From an uncultured Collinsella sp. (GTDB lineage: Bacteria > Actinomycetota > Coriobacteriia > Coriobacteriales > Coriobacteriaceae): a stretch of DNA of 33,792 bases. The stretch is from the NCBI GenBank assembly GCA_949287065.1, contig CASEEV010000020.1:1-33792 (forward strand), given 5' to 3'. Of the stretch, positions 1-11,234 are shown piece after piece. A program made the translations under genes and the position numbers. Below the pieces are notes generated by a model. The model did no database searches. It was given only the letters and a program-made list of their open reading frames with translations, and had not been told where the DNA came from. Each line of letters starts with the position of its first letter. Positions within the stretch are counted from its first letter, which is position 1.

Positions 1-26
1 CCAAAAAGCCATGGGGCCTGCCTCGG

Positions 27-1310
27 TTAGAAGTCGCTGTCGTCGTCATCCGGGACGGTGAGGCGCTCCACATGGGCGCCGATCCCACGCAGCTTCCCTA
101 CGAAGTTCTCGTAGCCGCGGTCGATATGGTGAATCGCCGAAACGTCGGTCACGCCGTCTGCAACCAGACCGGCGAGGACCAGGGCCGCGCCGCCGCGCAG
201 GTCGGGCGAAGCCACCTGGGCGCCCGAGAAGCCGTCGACGCCGCGCACGAGCGCGTGGTGCCCCTCAATGCGAATGTCAGCGCCCATGCGCATGAGCTCG
301 CTTGCCAGCATGAAGCGGTTCTCGAAGATGTTCTCGGTGATGACCGAGGAACCCTGGGCGAGAGCCGCCAGCGTGAGGACCTGCGCCTGCATGTCGGTCG
401 GGAAGCCCGGGAACGGCAGCGTCTGGATATCGGTCGGCAGGATCTTGCCCGTACGACGCACGATCGCTCCGGTCGCGGTCTGCTCGATCTGAACGCCCAT
501 GAGCTCGAGCTTCTTGAGCACCATGGCGAGATGAATCGGAGCAAAGCCGGTCACCTCGAGCTCGTCGCCCGTCAACGCGCCGGCAACGAGGAAGGTGCCC
601 GCCTCGATGCGGTCGCCCACAACGCGATGCTGCACCGGATGGAGCTCCTCGACGCCCTCGATCTCAATGACCGGGGTGCCGCCGCCCGTGATGCGGGCGC
701 CCATCTCGTTGAGCATGCGCACCAAGTCGACGATCTCGGGCTCGCGCGCGGCGTTGTCGATGACCGTGGTGCCGTGCGCGCGGACCGCCGCCATGATGAG
801 GTTCTCGGTTGCGCCGACGCTCGGGAACGCGAGCGAGACCGTCGTGCCCTTGAGCCCCTCGGGTGCCTCGGCGTGCAGATAGCCGTGGTCGTTCACAAAC
901 TGAACGCCCAGCGCCTCAAGACCGAGGATGTGAAGGTCCATCTTGCGGGCGCCGATGTTACAACCGCCGGGCATGGCGATAACCGCCTTGCCAAAACGGC
1001 CGATCAAGGGACCCATGACCGCCGTCGACGCGCGCATCTTTGCCACGAGCTCGTAAGGAGCCTCCCACGTGGAGACGTTCGAGGTGTCGATGACCAGCGT
1101 ATGCTCGTCGACAACCTCAATGGTGGAGCCCAGGTGCTTGAGCACCTTGCCCATGATATGAACGTCCGAGATATTGGGGACGTTCGTCAGCGTCGTGACG
1201 CCCGGCGCGAGCAAGGTGGCTGCCATCAGCTTGAGCGCTGAGTTCTTGGCACCGGCAACCTCGACCGTACCGCCGAGGGCATGGCCGCCTTCGACTCGGA
1301 TAATCTCCAT
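27..1310 (-). CDS. murA: UDP-N-acetylglucosamine 1-carboxyvinyltransferase (MurA)
   Basis: MurA transfers enolpyruvate from PEP to UDP-GlcNAc, the first committed step of peptidoglycan precursor synthesis in the cytoplasm. The 427-residue product has the usual length for the family (about 420). It opens with the typical substrate-binding stretch (GGTVEVAGAKNSALKL, residues about 13-28) and holds the catalytic-loop cysteine in PGGCNIGARKMD (about 115-126). The ATG at 1310 sits behind GGAG with a 6-nt spacer. The gene lies 77 bp downstream of atpC on the same strand. The atp-to-murA order is known from other Actinobacteria such as mycobacteria, which supports the lineage call. A palindromic hairpin separates murA from atpC, so murA may be read partly independently. 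The C-terminus ends in an acidic tail (DDDDSDF). Confidence 0.97.
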   Translation of the reverse strand: MEIIRVEGGHALGGTVEVAGAKNSALKLMAATLLAPGVTTLTNVPNISDVHIMGKVLKHLGSTIEVVDEHTLVIDTSNVSTWEAPYELVAKMRASTAVMGPLIGRFGKAVIAMPGGCNIGARKMDLHILGLEALGVQFVNDHGYLHAEAPEGLKGTTVSLAFPSVGATENLIMAAVRAHGTTVIDNAAREPEIVDLVRMLNEMGARITGGGTPVIEIEGVEELHPVQHRVVGDRIEAGTFLVAGALTGDELEVTGFAPIHLAMVLKKLELMGVQIEQTATGAIVRRTGKILPTDIQTLPFPGFPTDMQAQVLTLAALAQGSSVITENIFENRFMLASELMRMGADIRIEGHHALVRGVDGFSGAQVASPDLRGGAALVLAGLVADGVTDVSAIHHIDRGYENFVGKLRGIGAHVERLTVPDDDDSDF

Positions 1311-1331
1311 AGGGATCTCCTATAAACCGAA

Positions 1332-1361
1332 CGTGCCCGGAGAAGCGCTTCTCCGGGCACG
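1332..1361 (-). terminator. 30-bp perfect palindrome between atpC and murA, terminator-like
   Basis: Positions 1332-1346 (CGTGCCCGGAGAAGC) are exactly complementary to 1347-1361, giving a 15-bp stem with no unpaired loop when fully extended. On the minus strand it is followed by TTCGGTTTATA, a weak T-rich tail. It lies just past the atpC stop, so it probably ends or attenuates atp transcription. The murA ribosome binding site starts only about 10 nt further on, so read-through into murA is possible. Confidence 0.6.
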
Positions 1362-1387
1362 AATATCAAAGCGAATATGTTCTTCGC

Positions 1388-1786
1388 CTACCCTTTGTAC
1401 GCGAGCAAGAGTTTACACCATGCGATCTCGCTCAGCAGGTACGCGCGGCGGGCATCATCGGGTGCACACGCCTCAAGCCGGTTTTGAAGGCCGCTCAACC
1501 GGTCATTGACCTCGGCGCGGTCCACGTGCGCCATGTCCTGAGCGCGCTCGGTGAGGATGATGACGCGGTCGGCCGTGATCTCGGCATAGCCCTCGTCAAC
1601 GGCGATCACGCGGTCTGTCGTACCCATGCGCTGCTCGGAGATGCGCACGTAACCGGGCCGGAGCGTGCAGATCTCGCTCGCATGGCGCGGCAAAACGCCC
1701 ATCTCGCCCGTTGTCGCAGGAAGGGCGACGTAGGCGGCATGGCCGTCAAACTCGCTGCTCTCGGGGCATACGACCTGCAGGTCCAT
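1388..1786 (-). CDS. atpC: ATP synthase epsilon subunit
   Basis: This is the epsilon subunit of the F1 central stalk; it couples rotor and catalytic head and often inhibits ATP hydrolysis. The product is 132 residues, close to the usual 130-140. It has the N-terminal beta-sandwich pattern (LQVVCPESSEFDG, then GEMGVLPRHASE) that aligns with the family's G-x-G-x-L-P-x-H region, followed by a helical C-terminal part. The start ATG at 1786 was chosen over an upstream in-frame codon because that would overlap atpD deeply and the extension is a low-complexity Arg/Ser shadow. Only 4 bp separate it from the atpD stop, so translation is probably coupled. It is the last gene of the atp operon. Confidence 0.95.
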   Translation of the reverse strand: MDLQVVCPESSEFDGHAAYVALPATTGEMGVLPRHASEICTLRPGYVRISEQRMGTTDRVIAVDEGYAEITADRVIILTERAQDMAHVDRAEVNDRLSGLQNRLEACAPDDARRAYLLSEIAWCKLLLAYKG

Positions 1787-1790
1787 AGGC

Positions 1791-4158
<2,368 letters not shown>

Positions 4159-4163
4159 AGAGC

Positions 4164-5777
4164 CTAGTTCTCCTCGTCTTCCCCGGTCGCCTGCGGCGCC
4201 TTGGCGCCGGCATGCGTCTCGAGGTAACGCTGCTTGTACGCGTCGACCGCGGCGCCGAGCTTCTCGTCGAGGTCGCCCTCGATCTTCTCGGTATTCAGGC
4301 GCTGCATAACGGCGGGAACCGACGAATGCAGGTACTCGATGAGCCCGGTACGGAAGTCGAGGACCTCCGAGAGCTCGAGGTCGTCGAGCACGCCGCGGTT
4401 GCCGGCGTAGAGAGCCGCGATCTGATCGACCACGTCGAAGGGCATGAAGCGGCGCTGCTTGAGCAGCTCGGTCATGCGAGAGCCGTGGGTGAGCTGCTTC
4501 TGAGTGGCAGCGTCGAGATCGGAGCCGAACTGTGCGAAGCCCGCGAGCTCCTGGTAGGAAGCGAGGTCGAGGCGCAGGTTGCCGGCCACCTGCTTCATGG
4601 CCTTAACCTGGGCGGCGCCGCCCACGCGGCTCACCGAGATGCCTACGTCAACAGCCGGGCGCTGGCCCTGGAAGAACAGGTCCGACTGCAGGTAGATCTG
4701 ACCGTCGGTGATGGAGATCACGTTGGTGGGGATGTAGGCCGAAACGTCGCCGTCCTGGGTCTCGATGAGCGGAAGCGCCGTCATGGAGCCGGAGCCGAGG
4801 TCCTCGGAGAGCTTGCAGGCGCGCTCGAGCAGGCGCGAATGCAGATAGAAGATGTCGCCCGGGTACGCCTCGCGTCCCGGCGGACGATGCAGCGTCAGCG
4901 ACATCTGGCGGTACGCGACGGCGTGCTTGGACAGATCGTCATAAACGACGAGGACGTGCTTGCCCTCGTTGCCCTTGTGCGCCAGGTGACCGTCTTTGCC
5001 GCGCGTCATGAAGTACTCGCCGATGGCGGCGCCCGCCATGGGCGCGATGTACTGGAGCGGCGCCGACGTGGCGGCGGACGCGGAGACGATCACGGTGTAG
5101 TCGAGCGCATGGTGCTTGGACAGCGTCTCGCGGATCGCTGCGACCGTGGAGGCCTTCTGGCCGATCGCGACGTAGATGCAGATCATGTCCTTGCCGCGCT
5201 GGTTGATGATGGCGTCGACGGCGATGGCGGTCTTGCCCGTCTTGCGGTCGCCGATGATGAGCTCGCGCTGGCCGCGGCCGATCGGGATCATGGAGTCGAT
5301 GGCGAGAAGACCCGTCTGAACGGGCTCGCACACCGGCGTGCGCTCGATGATGCCGGGAGCCTTGAACTCGATGGGACGACGATGGGTCGTATGGATGTCG
5401 CCGAGACCGTCGATCGGCTGACCGAGCGGGTTGACGACGCGGCCGAGCATAGCGCTGCCGACAGGGATGTCCATGATGCGGCCGGTCGTGCGGCACTCGT
5501 CGCCCTCTTTGATGGCTTCGACGTCGCCGAAAAGAACCGCGCCGACCTCGTCTGCCTCAAGGTTCTGCACGAGGCCGTACACCGTGGCGCCCGTGGTCGA
5601 GCTCTTGAGCTCGAGAAGCTCGCCGGCCATGGCGCTCTTCAGGCCCGAGATGCGGGCGATACCGTCGCCCACCTCGGAAACCGTCGAAAGCTCCTGGGTG
5701 TTAACCGTCGCCGCGAGACCGTCGAGGCGCTTCTCGAGCGCCCGCGCGATGTTCTCGGCGTTCAGTTTTTCTGCCAT
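4164..5777 (-). CDS. atpA: ATP synthase alpha subunit
   Basis: This is the regulatory, non-catalytic nucleotide-binding subunit of F1. The 537-residue product carries the P-loop [15 protein letters not shown] (about residue 176), the [18 protein letters not shown] Walker B region, the [10 protein letters not shown] motif, and the signature [17 protein letters not shown]. It is about 25-30 residues longer than the common 500-513. The extra length is mostly a C-terminal tail rich in Ala, Gly and Glu. The start ATG at 5777 directly abuts the atpH stop (no spacer), which indicates translational coupling. Confidence 0.98.
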   Translation of the reverse strand: MAEKLNAENIARALEKRLDGLAATVNTQELSTVSEVGDGIARISGLKSAMAGELLELKSSTTGATVYGLVQNLEADEVGAVLFGDVEAIKEGDECRTTGRIMDIPVGSAMLGRVVNPLGQPIDGLGDIHTTHRRPIEFKAPGIIERTPVCEPVQTGLLAIDSMIPIGRGQRELIIGDRKTGKTAIAVDAIINQRGKDMICIYVAIGQKASTVAAIRETLSKHHALDYTVIVSASAATSAPLQYIAPMAGAAIGEYFMTRGKDGHLAHKGNEGKHVLVVYDDLSKHAVAYRQMSLTLHRPPGREAYPGDIFYLHSRLLERACKLSEDLGSGSMTALPLIETQDGDVSAYIPTNVISITDGQIYLQSDLFFQGQRPAVDVGISVSRVGGAAQVKAMKQVAGNLRLDLASYQELAGFAQFGSDLDAATQKQLTHGSRMTELLKQRRFMPFDVVDQIAALYAGNRGVLDDLELSEVLDFRTGLIEYLHSSVPAVMQRLNTEKIEGDLDEKLGAAVDAYKQRYLETHAGAKAPQATGEDEEN

Positions 5778-6257
5778 TTACGCAGCACCCCCCTCATGTT
5801 CGTCAAGCGGCTGGGCCAGCACGTCGCGCGCAGCGGCAAGCTGCGTGCGCACCGAGACGTCGCGGCGCTTGCCGCGGGCCTCGAGCACGATGCCGCCGAT
5901 GATCTGCGGATCGACGTGCTCGATCAAAAAGACTTCCCTGCCGCCAAAATCGTTCTCGCACTTCTTGGTGATGACGGAACGCAGGTGGTCATCGAGCGGG
6001 ACCGCGGTGGTCACCTCAACGCCCACGACGTCGTCGTCCGTCTCCACGAGCTCGCGGAAGCGCTCGCAAACCTTCTTGATCAGCGCGGAGTCGCCGCGGC
6101 GATCGATCGTCTCGACCGTCGCCATGACCTCGGGGCTCGCGTTGGCGATGACCTCGAGGTCGCGCAGGTTCTCAAACAGGCGCCCCTCGGTCTTTGAGGC
6201 CTCGAGCAGCGTGCGCGCATAGGTCTCGAGCAAGCGGTCTTCCGCGCGGCTAGCCAT
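5778..6257 (-). CDS. atpH: ATP synthase delta subunit
   Basis: This peripheral-stalk subunit ties the b subunits to the top of F1. The 159-residue product starts MASRAEDRLLETYARTLLEAS, matching the family's YA-x-AL-x-E-x-A pattern, and ends with the C-terminal region VDPQIIGGIVLEARGKRRDVSVRTQL, the typical I-G-G-x-x-x-x delta signature. It is slightly shorter than the usual 175-185. The gene overlaps atpF by 8 bp and abuts atpA. The identity is secure from both sequence and operon position. Confidence 0.93.
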   Translation of the reverse strand: MASRAEDRLLETYARTLLEASKTEGRLFENLRDLEVIANASPEVMATVETIDRRGDSALIKKVCERFRELVETDDDVVGVEVTTAVPLDDHLRSVITKKCENDFGGREVFLIEHVDPQIIGGIVLEARGKRRDVSVRTQLAAARDVLAQPLDEHEGGAA

Positions 6258-6846
6258 TGAGGCTCCCGACCTGCTCGGTGTACTTCTCGATCAGCTTGCG
6301 CTGCTCCGCCTCGTCGAGGCGCTCGTTCAGGATGCGGCCGGCAACCTCGACGGCGAGGTTGGCAACGGTCTCCGCGGAGCTCGCGTACACGGCGCGACGC
6401 TCGTCCTCGATGTTCTCGTGAGCGCGGGCGATGAGGGCGGTTGCCTCGTCGTGCGCGTTGCCGATGATGCGGGCGCGCTCCGACTCGGCGTCGCGGCGGG
6501 CCTCGAGCACGATGTCAGCAGCCTCGCGGCGCGCGTCGGCCACGATCTGGTCGGCCTCGCGGCGCTTGGCAGCTGCGGCCTGCTTTGCCGCCTCGGCGTC
6601 GGCGAGGCTCTCCTCGATGCGCTTGCTGCGCTCGTCCATCATCGAGAGCACCGACGGCCAAGCGAGCTTGGCGAGCGCCACGAGGATGATGAGGAACGCG
6701 ATAAGCGCCGGGATGAACTCCGCCATGTTGGGGATGAGGATGGACGCCCCGCCCGCCGACTCCTCGGCAAAGACGGGAACCGGGGCCAGAAGGCCCGCCG
6801 CCCCGACGAGGGCGGCCGCCCGTCCCGCACGGTTGATAAGCTTCAT
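6250..6846 (-). CDS. atpF: ATP synthase b subunit with signal-peptide-like leader
   Basis: This is the membrane-anchored peripheral stalk of the F0 sector. The 198-residue product has one clear membrane helix (residues about 44-62, FIPALIAFLIILVALAKLAW) followed by a long charged coiled coil rich in Ala, Glu and Arg. Unusually, about 30 residues come before the membrane helix and look like a cleavable signal peptide: basic start (MKLINRAGR), hydrophobic AAALVGAAGLLAP, then a VFA-EE signal peptidase I site. If cleaved, the mature N-terminus would face the outside. AAGGAGCAGACT precedes the ATG at 6846. It overlaps atpH by 8 bp. Confidence 0.94.
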   Translation of the reverse strand: MKLINRAGRAAALVGAAGLLAPVPVFAEESAGGASILIPNMAEFIPALIAFLIILVALAKLAWPSVLSMMDERSKRIEESLADAEAAKQAAAAKRREADQIVADARREAADIVLEARRDAESERARIIGNAHDEATALIARAHENIEDERRAVYASSAETVANLAVEVAGRILNERLDEAEQRKLIEKYTEQVGSLNG

Positions 6847-6882
6847 AGTCTGCTCCTTCTGGGATACGATGCGAAGACTTCC

Positions 6883-7074
6883 CTAGGAGATCAGCGTGAC
6901 GACGAAGCCGATGAGGCCGAGCGCCTCGGTGAAGGCGGACGCCAGGATGAAGACAGTGAAGGCGCGACCCTGGATCTCAGGCTGGCGCGCCATAGCGCTC
7001 GTAGCGCCAAAAGCAGCGAGGCCGATGGCCAGACCAGCGCCGATAACACCGAGACCGTAACCGATAACTCCCAC
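6883..7074 (-). CDS. atpE: ATP synthase c subunit (proton-type ring), GTG start
   Basis: This is the proteolipid of the rotor ring. Two membrane helices (GVIGAGLAIGLAAFG and FILASAFTEALGLIGFVV) flank the polar loop ARQPE that contacts the F1 foot. The ion-binding carboxylate is Glu in FTEALGL. Aligned on ARQPE, the position of the Na+-ligand Gln is Ile, and the residue after Glu is Ala instead of Ser/Thr, so the ring should carry protons. The start is taken as GTG at 7074 because AAAGGAGG lies 4-5 nt before it; this gives 63 residues, short for the family. An in-frame TTG at 7107 would add 11 residues but would read through the ribosome binding site and has none of its own. Confidence 0.9.
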   Translation of the reverse strand: MGVIGYGLGVIGAGLAIGLAAFGATSAMARQPEIQGRAFTVFILASAFTEALGLIGFVVTLIS

Positions 7075-7165
7075 AATTCCTCCTTTAACGAGCGCCGTCT
7101 GGCGCAAGATACCAAAGCTATGACAAGGGCCGAAGAGCCCGTATCACCTGATGCGCGTGGCGAGG

Positions 7166-7963
7166 CTAGTGCCCCTCGGCCTCCGCGATCTGAATATAGA
7201 CCGCCGCGAGGACCGTGAACACGTAGGCCTGCACGAATCCGACGATGAGCTCGACTGCGTAGATGATGAGCAGGATCGCGAGCCAGGCCAAGCTCGGGAG
7301 CGCGCCCACTGCGCTCATAGCGCTGAAGTGCTCGAGCACAGGCTCGGCGAAGATGGCGGCCATGATGGAGAACGACCCCATGACGATGTGCCCCGCGAAC
7401 ATGTTGCAGAACAGACGGATGGCGAGCGTGATGGGGCGCAGCAGCAGCGAGAAGACCTCGATAACCCACACGAACACATTCATGGGAAAAGCGACGCCGG
7501 CGGGAGCGAGGCTCTTGAGATACCCGATGACGCCGTGCTTCTTGCAGCCGAAGTACACGAAGTACACGAAGGTCACGAGCGCGAGCGCCGCCGTGCAGCC
7601 GATAGCGCCCGTGCCCGGCTTGCAGCCCGGGATAAGGCCGATGAAGTTGTTGATCAGGATGAAGAGGAAGATGGTGGCCAAGAACGGGAAGTGACGGCGC
7701 CAACCGGTGCCGACCACGCCTTTGGCGACGTCGTTCTGAACGTACTCGATCAGGTACTCCACGCCGTTGACGAACACGCCGTGAGGCACCAGCGTCTGCT
7801 TCTTCACGAACACGGCCATCACGACCGCGAACACAACGGCCGCAACAAGCAGCCAGAACGAGTACTGCGTGAGCCCGACGGTCAGATCACCGGCAACGGG
7901 CGCCGAAGAGAACTCGGCAACCAGATGGTTGATCTCCTCGGGGAGCGCGGCAAAAGCATCCAC
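7166..7963 (-). CDS. atpB: ATP synthase a subunit, GTG start
   Basis: This stator subunit of F0 provides the two proton half-channels. The 265-residue product is polytopic with five to six hydrophobic segments. It has the conserved helix with the essential arginine (LLRPITLAIRLFCNMFAGHI, Arg in AIRLFCN) and the final helix ELIVGFVQAYVFTVLAAVYI. The N-terminus lacks the usual long amphipathic start but has the expected first helix near residue 30. The start is GTG at 7963, with AGGAGGT 8 nt upstream; the nearby ATG is out of frame. It is the first structural gene of the atp operon, 97 bp after the AtpI-position gene, with a promoter candidate in that gap. Confidence 0.96.
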   Translation of the reverse strand: MDAFAALPEEINHLVAEFSSAPVAGDLTVGLTQYSFWLLVAAVVFAVVMAVFVKKQTLVPHGVFVNGVEYLIEYVQNDVAKGVVGTGWRRHFPFLATIFLFILINNFIGLIPGCKPGTGAIGCTAALALVTFVYFVYFGCKKHGVIGYLKSLAPAGVAFPMNVFVWVIEVFSLLLRPITLAIRLFCNMFAGHIVMGSFSIMAAIFAEPVLEHFSAMSAVGALPSLAWLAILLIIYAVELIVGFVQAYVFTVLAAVYIQIAEAEGH

Positions 7964-7999
7964 GGACCAATACCTCCTAGCTCGGATACGACGCGGGCT

Positions 8000-8029
8000 A
8001 TTCTATACCAAGAGCCCCGCGCCTTCACA
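8000..8029 (-). promoter_or_regulatory. Candidate promoter before atpB
   Basis: On the minus strand TAGAAT (8005-8000) is a 5/6 match to the -10 consensus. It overlaps TATAGA, which is preceded by TG one base upstream as in extended -10 promoters. A weak -35 (TGTGAA, 8029-8024) lies 18 bp further upstream. Initiation would fall about 30 bp before the atpB GTG. It would let the structural atp genes be transcribed without the upstream deaminase gene. Confidence 0.45.
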
Positions 8030-8060
8030 GAAGCAGCGCATTGCGCAGCTCACTGCTGGG

Positions 8061-8354
8061 TTAAGGTAGCATGATAACGCGAATTGCCACGGCGAGCCAT
8101 ACGACAACGAAGCCCGCCACAAGCCCCGCCGCAAACGCAACAGCGTCGTAACCAAACAGCACGTAAACGACGAGAAACGACGCGAGCAGCACAGCGAACG
8201 AGACCGCGAGAGCAAGCCCGCCCTTGCCGAAGCTGGCTTCGCGCCGGCCGCGAAGCACCGGCTCGAGCACGAGCACGAGCGGCAAGGAGGCGAGCGCCCC
8301 GACAAGCGCCCCCGCCCCGACCAAGGGCAGGTGACGGAGGCCGAACTCAAGCAT
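8061..8354 (-). CDS. Small membrane protein in the AtpI position
   Basis: This 97-residue protein has three to four hydrophobic segments (about 9-30, 47-66 and 72-93) joined by a basic loop ([13 protein letters not shown]). Its place directly before atpB is that of atpI/uncI, whose products help assemble the c-ring or import magnesium in other bacteria. The sequence is too short and too generic for a firm family call. It overlaps the dCMP deaminase gene by 8 bp, so the two are co-translated. The AtpI role is inferred from position and topology only. Confidence 0.75.
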   Translation of the reverse strand: MLEFGLRHLPLVGAGALVGALASLPLVLVLEPVLRGRREASFGKGGLALAVSFAVLLASFLVVYVLFGYDAVAFAAGLVAGFVVVWLAVAIRVIMLP

Positions 8355-8934
8355 CGGTCGTAGGGACGGCAGGTCCGCCCGGATCGTCCTCGAAGTGGCA
8401 GAGCTCTACGCCCGCCTCCTTGAGCAGAGCCGCCGAGAGCTCGTCGGGGTAGGAGTCGCGGTAGACGATGCGCTTCACGCCGGCGTTGATGAGCATCTTC
8501 GTGCACTGGGCGCACGGATGCGCGGTGCAGTACACGGTCGACCCGTCGGTGGCAATGCCTCCGTGGCGCGCCGCCTGGATGAGCGTGTTCTGCTCGGCGT
8601 GCAGACCACGGCACAGCTCGTGGCGCTCCCCCGAGGGGATGCCCAGCCGCTCGCGCAGGCAGCCCACCTTCGAGCAATGGGCGATGCCCGCCGGAACGCC
8701 GTTGTACCCCGTTGCCAAGATGCGCTTGTCGGCAACGAGAACGGCGCCCACATGGCGGCGCAGGCACGTGGAGCGCGTGGCCACCGCGTCGGCGATCTGC
8801 ATGAAGTAGTTGTCCCACGAGGGGCGCACGTAATTGCGGTACGGCACGGACGACGCGGCATCCGCCTCGCTGCCGCAGCAGCCGCATGCGGGAACCCCTC
8901 GCAGCAGCGCGTCTTTCTCCTCAGCTTGCGCCAT
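8347..8934 (-). CDS. Deoxycytidylate (dCMP) deaminase family protein
   Basis: This zinc enzyme converts dCMP to dUMP and so feeds dTMP synthesis. The 195-residue product has the cytidine deaminase-fold zinc motif: HAE at residues 112-114 (His ligand and catalytic Glu) and PCAQC at 140-144 (two Cys ligands). Between them and the start are the family features [18 protein letters not shown] and [18 protein letters not shown] Cys-rich N-terminal stretch (Cys 17, 19, 20) is extra to the core domain and could bind another metal. The ATG at 8934 was chosen because GAGGAGGTAAG precedes it. It overlaps the AtpI-position gene and seems to lead the atp operon, although it has no functional link to ATP synthase. 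ComEB-type competence proteins share the domain. Confidence 0.88.
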   Translation of the reverse strand: MAQAEEKDALLRGVPACGCCGSEADAASSVPYRNYVRPSWDNYFMQIADAVATRSTCLRRHVGAVLVADKRILATGYNGVPAGIAHCSKVGCLRERLGIPSGERHELCRGLHAEQNTLIQAARHGGIATDGSTVYCTAHPCAQCTKMLINAGVKRIVYRDSYPDELSAALLKEAGVELCHFEDDPGGPAVPTTDA

Positions 8935-8954
8935 GGCGCTTACCTCCTCAATAC

Positions 8955-8982
8955 GAAAAGCGCCCGCAGAGGCCTGCGGGCG
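8955..8982 (-). terminator. Rho-independent terminator after glpK
   Basis: CGCCCGCAG (8961-8969) pairs perfectly with CTGCGGGCG (8974-8982) around an AGGC loop. On the minus strand the stem is followed by CTTTTC (8960-8955). It lies between the glpK stop and the deaminase ribosome binding site. Confidence 0.8.
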
Positions 8983-8995
8983 TTCGTTGTGCATG

Positions 8996-10549
8996 CTACT
9001 TTACCGCCTGGGTGCGCGCTCGCGCAACCGCCTCGCGCCAACCGCGAAGCGCCCGGGCGCGCGCGTCGAGGGCCGTTCCCGGCCAGTAGGAGCAGATCTC
9101 CTCGCGGTTCTGAATAAGCTCCTCGCGGCTCTCCCAGTATCCCACGGCCAAACCTGCCAGGTACGCCACGCCGAGCGCCGTGGTCTCGACCTCGGCGGCG
9201 CGCTCGATGGGGATCTGGAGAAGATCCGCCTGGAACTGCATGATGAAGTCGTTGCGCGAGGCGGAACCGTCGACCGACAGGCTCCCGAGCCGCATGCCCG
9301 AGTCGGCCTCCATGGCTTCGAGCACGTCGTACACCTGGTAGGCGAGTGACTCGCAAGCCGCGCGGACGATCGTCGCCCGGTTGGAGGCGCGGGCAAGCCC
9401 GCAGATGAGCCCGCGCGCCGAGGAGTCCCACCACGGGGCGCCGAGCCCGGTGAACGCGGGCACCAGGTAGCAGTCGCCGTTGTCGTGAAGAGACGCAGCG
9501 ATGGCCGACGTCTCGGCCGGATCGTCGATGATTCCGAGTCCGTCGCGCAGCCAGTCGATGACCGACCCCGCCTGGAAGATCGAGCCCTCGAGGGCATAGG
9601 AGATCTTCTCGTCCGCGGCGATGCCGATCGTCGACACCAGGCCGCGGCGCGATCGCACCACGCGGTCGCCGGTGTTCATGAGCACGAAGGCGCCGGTGCC
9701 GTAGGTGGTCTTTGCCGTGCCCTCGTCAAAGCAGCAGTGCCCGAACAGCGAGGCCTGCTGGTCGCCGGCAACACCCGCAATGGGCGGCATGTGCGTCATG
9801 ACCTCGCTCGAAACATGACCGAAGTCGCCGGAGCTCCAACGCACCTCGGGCAGCAGCGAGCGCGGGATGTCGAGCATCTTGAGCAGATCGTCGTCCCAGT
9901 CGAGCGTGTGGATGTTGAAGAGCATCGTACGGCTCGCGTTGGTGTAGTCGGTGGCGTGAACGGTGCCGCCCGTCAGGTTGAAGATCAGCCACGTGTCGAT
10001 GGTGCCGAACATGAGGCGGCCCTCGTCGGCCATCTCGCGCGCGCCCGCCACGTTCTCCAAGATCCACTTGAGCTTGGTGGCCGAGAAGTACGCGTCGGGA
10101 ATGAGGCCGGTCTTCTCGACGATCATGTCGGAAAGGCCGTCAGCCACGAGCGCGTCGGCGATGGGCGCCGTGCGGCGGCACTGCCACACGATGGCGTTGG
10201 TAATGGGCTGGCCGGTGTCGCGATCCCACACGACGCAGGTCTCGCGCTGGTTGGTAATGCCGACGGCGGCGATGTTGGCGGAATGGATGCCGCTTTTGAA
10301 CTGCACCTCGATCATCGTCGCGATCTGACCGGCGAGAATCTCCGTGGGGTCCTGCTCGACCCAGCCGGGCTGCGGGTAGATGGTGTGAACAGGGCGGCGC
10401 GCGCTTGCCACAACGCAGCCGTACTCGTCGATGAGCAGGGCGCGCACCGACGTGGTGCCGCTGTCGAGAGCCATGATGTAGGAGTTGCGAGGCTCAAGAT
10501 CCGAACCGATGCCGGCAAGGGCCCCAAGATCGGGCAATGTGATGGGCAT
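8996..10549 (-). CDS. glpK: Glycerol kinase
   Basis: GlpK phosphorylates glycerol to sn-glycerol 3-phosphate. The 517-residue product is a FGGY/ASKHA-fold kinase: the phosphate-1 loop is [14 protein letters not shown] (DSGTTS where many have DQGTTS), and it holds [15 protein letters not shown], the substrate segment [17 protein letters not shown], and the C-terminal [19 protein letters not shown]. The start ATG at 10549 has AAAGGATC just upstream and lies 16 bp after the tsaC stop, implying co-transcription. It adds about 20 residues before the first beta strand compared with most family members; an internal in-frame ATG at the MALDSG segment is an alternative. No glycerol facilitator or regulator gene is visible nearby. 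Confidence 0.95.
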   Translation of the reverse strand: MPITLPDLGALAGIGSDLEPRNSYIMALDSGTTSVRALLIDEYGCVVASARRPVHTIYPQPGWVEQDPTEILAGQIATMIEVQFKSGIHSANIAAVGITNQRETCVVWDRDTGQPITNAIVWQCRRTAPIADALVADGLSDMIVEKTGLIPDAYFSATKLKWILENVAGAREMADEGRLMFGTIDTWLIFNLTGGTVHATDYTNASRTMLFNIHTLDWDDDLLKMLDIPRSLLPEVRWSSGDFGHVSSEVMTHMPPIAGVAGDQQASLFGHCCFDEGTAKTTYGTGAFVLMNTGDRVVRSRRGLVSTIGIAADEKISYALEGSIFQAGSVIDWLRDGLGIIDDPAETSAIAASLHDNGDCYLVPAFTGLGAPWWDSSARGLICGLARASNRATIVRAACESLAYQVYDVLEAMEADSGMRLGSLSVDGSASRNDFIMQFQADLLQIPIERAAEVETTALGVAYLAGLAVGYWESREELIQNREEICSYWPGTALDARARALRGWREAVARARTQAVK

Positions 10550-10565
10550 GATGATCCTTTGCGCG

Positions 10566-11234
10566 TTAATCGACGATGGACACTGGCTTACCGAGCACGC
10601 GCATGATCTCGGATGCAGGCAACGCCCCTTCGCGCAGTATCTGCACCTCTCCGTCCAAGCACGAGACGATGGTCGAGGCTTCGGCGCACATGGTGGCGCC
10701 GCTGTCGATAGCAACGTCGACCCCCTCGAGAATGCAGGGCTCGACCTCCTCGAACGAAACAGGGGCAGGTCTGCCGTGCGTGTTGGCGCTCGTCGTGGCA
10801 AGCGGGCAGCGGCAGGCGCGCACGAGGGCGGCAACCACCGGCGAGCGCGAAACGCGCAGCGCAACGGTGCCGTCGGCCTCCTGCATGATGCGGGGGACGG
10901 CACTCGACGCGCGCACGATGAGCGTCAGCGCGCCCGGCCAAAACTTCTCGGCAAGGCGGCGCGTGTCGTCGTTGATGCCGAGCCCGTAAGTCTCGAGCGC
11001 CGAAACGCTGCCCACCAGCCAGGGAACGGTCTGCGAGGCGTCTCTTTGCTTGACGGAGAAGATGCGCGGGTACGCAGGCGAGATACCCCCGCCTGCCGTG
11101 CGGACCGCGACGCCGATTCCGTAAACGGTCTCAGTCGGGTACAGCGCCAAGCCGCCGTTGAGAAGCACCTCGGCAACCTCATCGATCGCTAGCGGGTGGG
11201 GCGTCTTTTCGCTCGTTATGTAAGTGCGGCCCAT
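10566..11234 (-). CDS. tsaC: Threonylcarbamoyl-AMP synthase (TsaC/Sua5/YrdC family)
   Basis: This family makes threonylcarbamoyl-AMP from threonine, bicarbonate and ATP, the first step towards the t6A37 modification of ANN-decoding tRNAs. The 222-residue product has the YrdC core: GGLALYPTETVYGIG (about 27-41), the basic SVKQRDASQ segment, WPGALTLIV (about 99-107), the R-x-S segment LRVSRSP, and PLATTSANTHGRPAP. It is the short TsaC type without the Sua5 C-terminal domain. The start at 11234 is ATG. The gene sits 16 bp upstream of glpK. In many Actinobacteria sua5 lies right after prmC, and here prmC is the next upstream gene, so the order is conserved although 186 bp separate them. Confidence 0.92.
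   Translation of the reverse strand: MGRTYITSEKTPHPLAIDEVAEVLLNGGLALYPTETVYGIGVAVRTAGGGISPAYPRIFSVKQRDASQTVPWLVGSVSALETYGLGINDDTRRLAEKFWPGALTLIVRASSAVPRIMQEADGTVALRVSRSPVVAALVRACRCPLATTSANTHGRPAPVSFEEVEPCILEGVDVAIDSGATMCAEASTIVSCLDGEVQILREGALPASEIMRVLGKPVSIVD

Noticed and set aside
4212-6197. A 661-codon open frame on the + strand opposite atpA and atpH
   Set aside because: Antisense to genes with unmistakable ATP synthase motifs; no ribosome binding site or recognisable domain.
6883-7074. Sodium-dependent ATP synthase
   Set aside because: The Gln and Ser/Thr ligands of Na+-type c subunits are replaced by Ile and Ala.
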